DNA of 64,000 bases from Austropuccinia psidii (taxonomy: Eukaryota; Basidiomycota; Pucciniomycetes; Pucciniales; Sphaerophragmiaceae): the NCBI GenBank assembly GCA_023105745.1, contig JALGQZ010000013.1, positions 1,585,501 through 1,649,500 on the forward strand, given 5' to 3'. The notes beneath the pieces were generated by a model. The model made no database searches. It was not told where the DNA came from and saw nothing but the letters and a program-made list of their open reading frames with translations. Made by a program: the position numbers and the translations under genes. Of this stretch, positions 62,124 through 64,000 are shown piece after piece; the first letter of the stretch is position 1; each line of letters begins with the position of its first letter.

Positions 62124-62866
62124 TGTGAGCCTTAGAGGTATTTTGATATACCCAAAAGACCACAAATAACAAAATAAGATATAAATATAAATAAAATAAA
62201 TTTATTTATATTATCAAAATTAAAATTAAAATATAAATACAAACTTATATATAAAAATAAAAGTTTAATTATAATTTAAAATAAAATTTGAATTAAATTT
62301 TGAAATTGTGAAAATGCATTTTTACTTGAAAAAATTAAGTTATAATTAATTTTTTATAAAAAAAATGAGATTAAAATATTTTTGGTAAAACATTGTATAA
62401 AATATATTATAGATTTTTATCTAATAAGTAAACTTAAGAAAATTACTTCACCATTGGATTCCTCATAAAAAATAAGGTGGGGTCATCTCTGGGTAAGATT
62501 TCTGTAGCTCAACTCTAGATAAGCTTAAATTGAGTTTTTAGTATTTTCTGTACAAAAGTTGAAAATCCTGACAACCTTAATTTAATTCACACCACATGTG
62601 GTGTTTACCATCAACTTTTGTGTTAAAATTGAGGTGTTGTGTGTAGTTTAGAAGCTATGAGGAATTGAAATATTTTCAATTGAAATGTCAAAATGTGTGT
62701 GTGTATTACATAGGGAACTGTAGTTTACATATGAGGTATCAATTATCAAAGTTCTGTACTGTAAAAAATCAATTGAATTGTATGTGTAAATTAAAAGTGT
62801 ATTACATGATGAGTAATTAAAGAAAAAAATAAATTTCAAAGATCAATTCTGGGGGGAAATAGGAGC
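62124..62866 (+). mobile_element. Family 3 LTR, truncated by an element-2-family LTR
   Basis: It starts TGTGAGCCTTAGAGGTATTT, followed by TATACCCAAAAGACCACAAA. It aligns with 51,222-51,990 through AGGTGGGGTCATCTCTGGG, TTTTTAGTATTTTCTGTAC and TATGAGGAATTGAAATATTT. The alignment stops at 62,866, where TGTCAGCCTG begins, so a later insertion cut it. Confidence 0.7.
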
Positions 62867-64000
62867 TGTCAGCCTGGGACTCAATACCAGAGCACAAGCA
62901 TGACAGCCAAATAACATAAACCAATGGTAAAGCCAAGATACAACCAAAACATGGAGCTGAGCCGAATTAACTCAAAATGTATCACAAGAAAGAGGAAAAT
63001 CACATCTTTCAAAATATACAAGTCCCATCATCATAGGACAAAGAATAAAAAAGTTATTCCTGCTCAAAGCTATTGCTGAGCATAAACCTTAATTTTTCCC
63101 TCTCATCTTAAATCCAGAGAAAGAGGCTTAACCCCATAAATTGGGTATTTAAGGGGAAGCTCCAAGTCAGGGCTATCCAATGGTACTAGCCAAAATGAGC
63201 TAGCACTAGAATTACAGAAGTTATGACAAAAATAAGGTAAAATAAGGGTGATTAAAATATTCACCTCTCATCTAACTTCCACAGTTTTAGTGTGAGATAC
63301 CTAAATTGTGGTCTTTTTGGAAAGAGCAAAATAAGGGCTATCTAATGGTGCCATTGAGTTTCATATATCTTATCTAGAACAAAGGATATGGAGCAAACAA
63401 GTTCCATACAGTTTTTGGACAAATCATAAATGTGTACAAGAAAAGCTGTACATGGCATAACTTTGCCATATTGCATGATAGCCATACCAAATAAGGTCCC
63501 ATTGTGTAGATCACATCCAGGGCTTCAAAATGAACCAATTTTGAGCTCAACATCTTAAAAACGGACAAAGGTATAGCTGTTTTAAGGTTAAAATCCCACA
63601 GTTTGGCCAATACAGCCTTAAAGTGGGATACTATCCCATAAGTATGATTATGAGGTGTCAAACAGACAAAGAAGCCTGTTTATAATTCAACAACTCATAC
63701 TTAATTCAAATACAGAGGTCCATACAGGTTCTGTACAGCTTCTGATGCATCAGAATCACCAGAACACACCTGTGAGATCCTTTGGTGAAGGTTTTCTCCC
63801 TGTATAGGATAAAAATGACTACTTGTGGTTCTAAAACCACATTTCCACCAAATACCAGTCTGTATTGAGTGTATAGAACCACAAACCAGCCCACATTAGT
63901 GAAAATTCTCACTCTGTGGTTGTGTGCAGAGGTAAACAACCTCCACTAACCCAAAACAAAATAAAAGGAGGCTGTTCCTCCCCAGGAAGCTAATCCAGCA
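62867..64000 (+). mobile_element. LTR of the element-2 family, forward, cut by the window edge
   Basis: TGTCAGCCTGGGACTCAATA opens an LTR that matches the reverse complement of element 2's LTRs along 1,134 bp: CCAGAGCACAAGCATGACAG, CCAATGGTAAAGCC and CACCTCTCATCTAAC, to ATAAAAGGAGG. About 300 bp of the expected 1,436 are beyond the window. It is more diverged than the two LTRs of element 2. It is either a solo LTR or the 5' LTR of an element continuing right. Frames at 63,374-63,661 and 63,706-63,939 are LTR sequence. Confidence 0.85.

Noticed and set aside
1..64000. tRNA, rRNA or riboswitch genes
   Set aside because: No cloverleaf-like or rRNA-like conserved sequence was noticed on either strand by eye; a dedicated scan could still find one.

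Overview
The window looks like nuclear DNA of a rust fungus (Pucciniales). The retrotransposon proteins closely resemble, from memory, those of Austropuccinia psidii (myrtle rust); no database search was run. It is strongly AT-rich, poor in CpG and almost entirely made of transposable elements of different ages. I see no rRNA, tRNA or CRISPR array, and no ordinary housekeeping gene.

Layout. 1-1.66 kb: a GC-richer tandem repeat (period about 530-545 bp). 1.67-3.59 kb: solo LTR (copy A). 5.6-7.5 kb: a CpG-rich island holding the only host gene I can support, a two-exon gene on the minus strand (6448-6766) for an 83-residue secreted Ala-rich/Gly-Tyr-Pro-rich protein, with a 67-nt intron and a TATA box. 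7.6-15.7 kb: AT-rich DNA with a decayed satellite-like repeat of about 170 bp. 15,705-26,414: Ty3/Gypsy element 1 (minus strand, two LTRs of about 2.03 kb, perfect 5-bp target duplication, a gag-pol frame broken by four stop codons). 26,721-36,394: Ty3/Gypsy element 2 (minus strand, two 1,436-bp LTRs, frame broken by at least seven stops and two frameshifts). The satellite-like repeat resumes between and after these two elements.

37.87-43.88 kb: an old LTR carrying two younger solo LTRs (copies B and C) in opposite orientation. 43.9-53 kb: AT-rich DNA with a dispersed ~50-bp motif and an LTR relic of another family. 53.1-53.95 kb: satellite-like repeat. 55.3-60.15 kb: plus-strand ruins of a third Gypsy family (gag, then reverse transcriptase), split by solo LTR copy D. 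60.15-64 kb: LTR fragments, a low-complexity GT-rich stretch, possible DNA-transposon remains, and a forward LTR of the element-2 family that runs off the right edge.

How it fits together. Copy-and-paste Gypsy elements entered repeatedly, often into each other. Several were reduced to solo LTRs by LTR-LTR recombination, and coding frames decayed partly by C-to-T changes. The secreted-protein gene escaped this decay and is the most interesting feature. Its gene model comes from splice signals and reading frame only.
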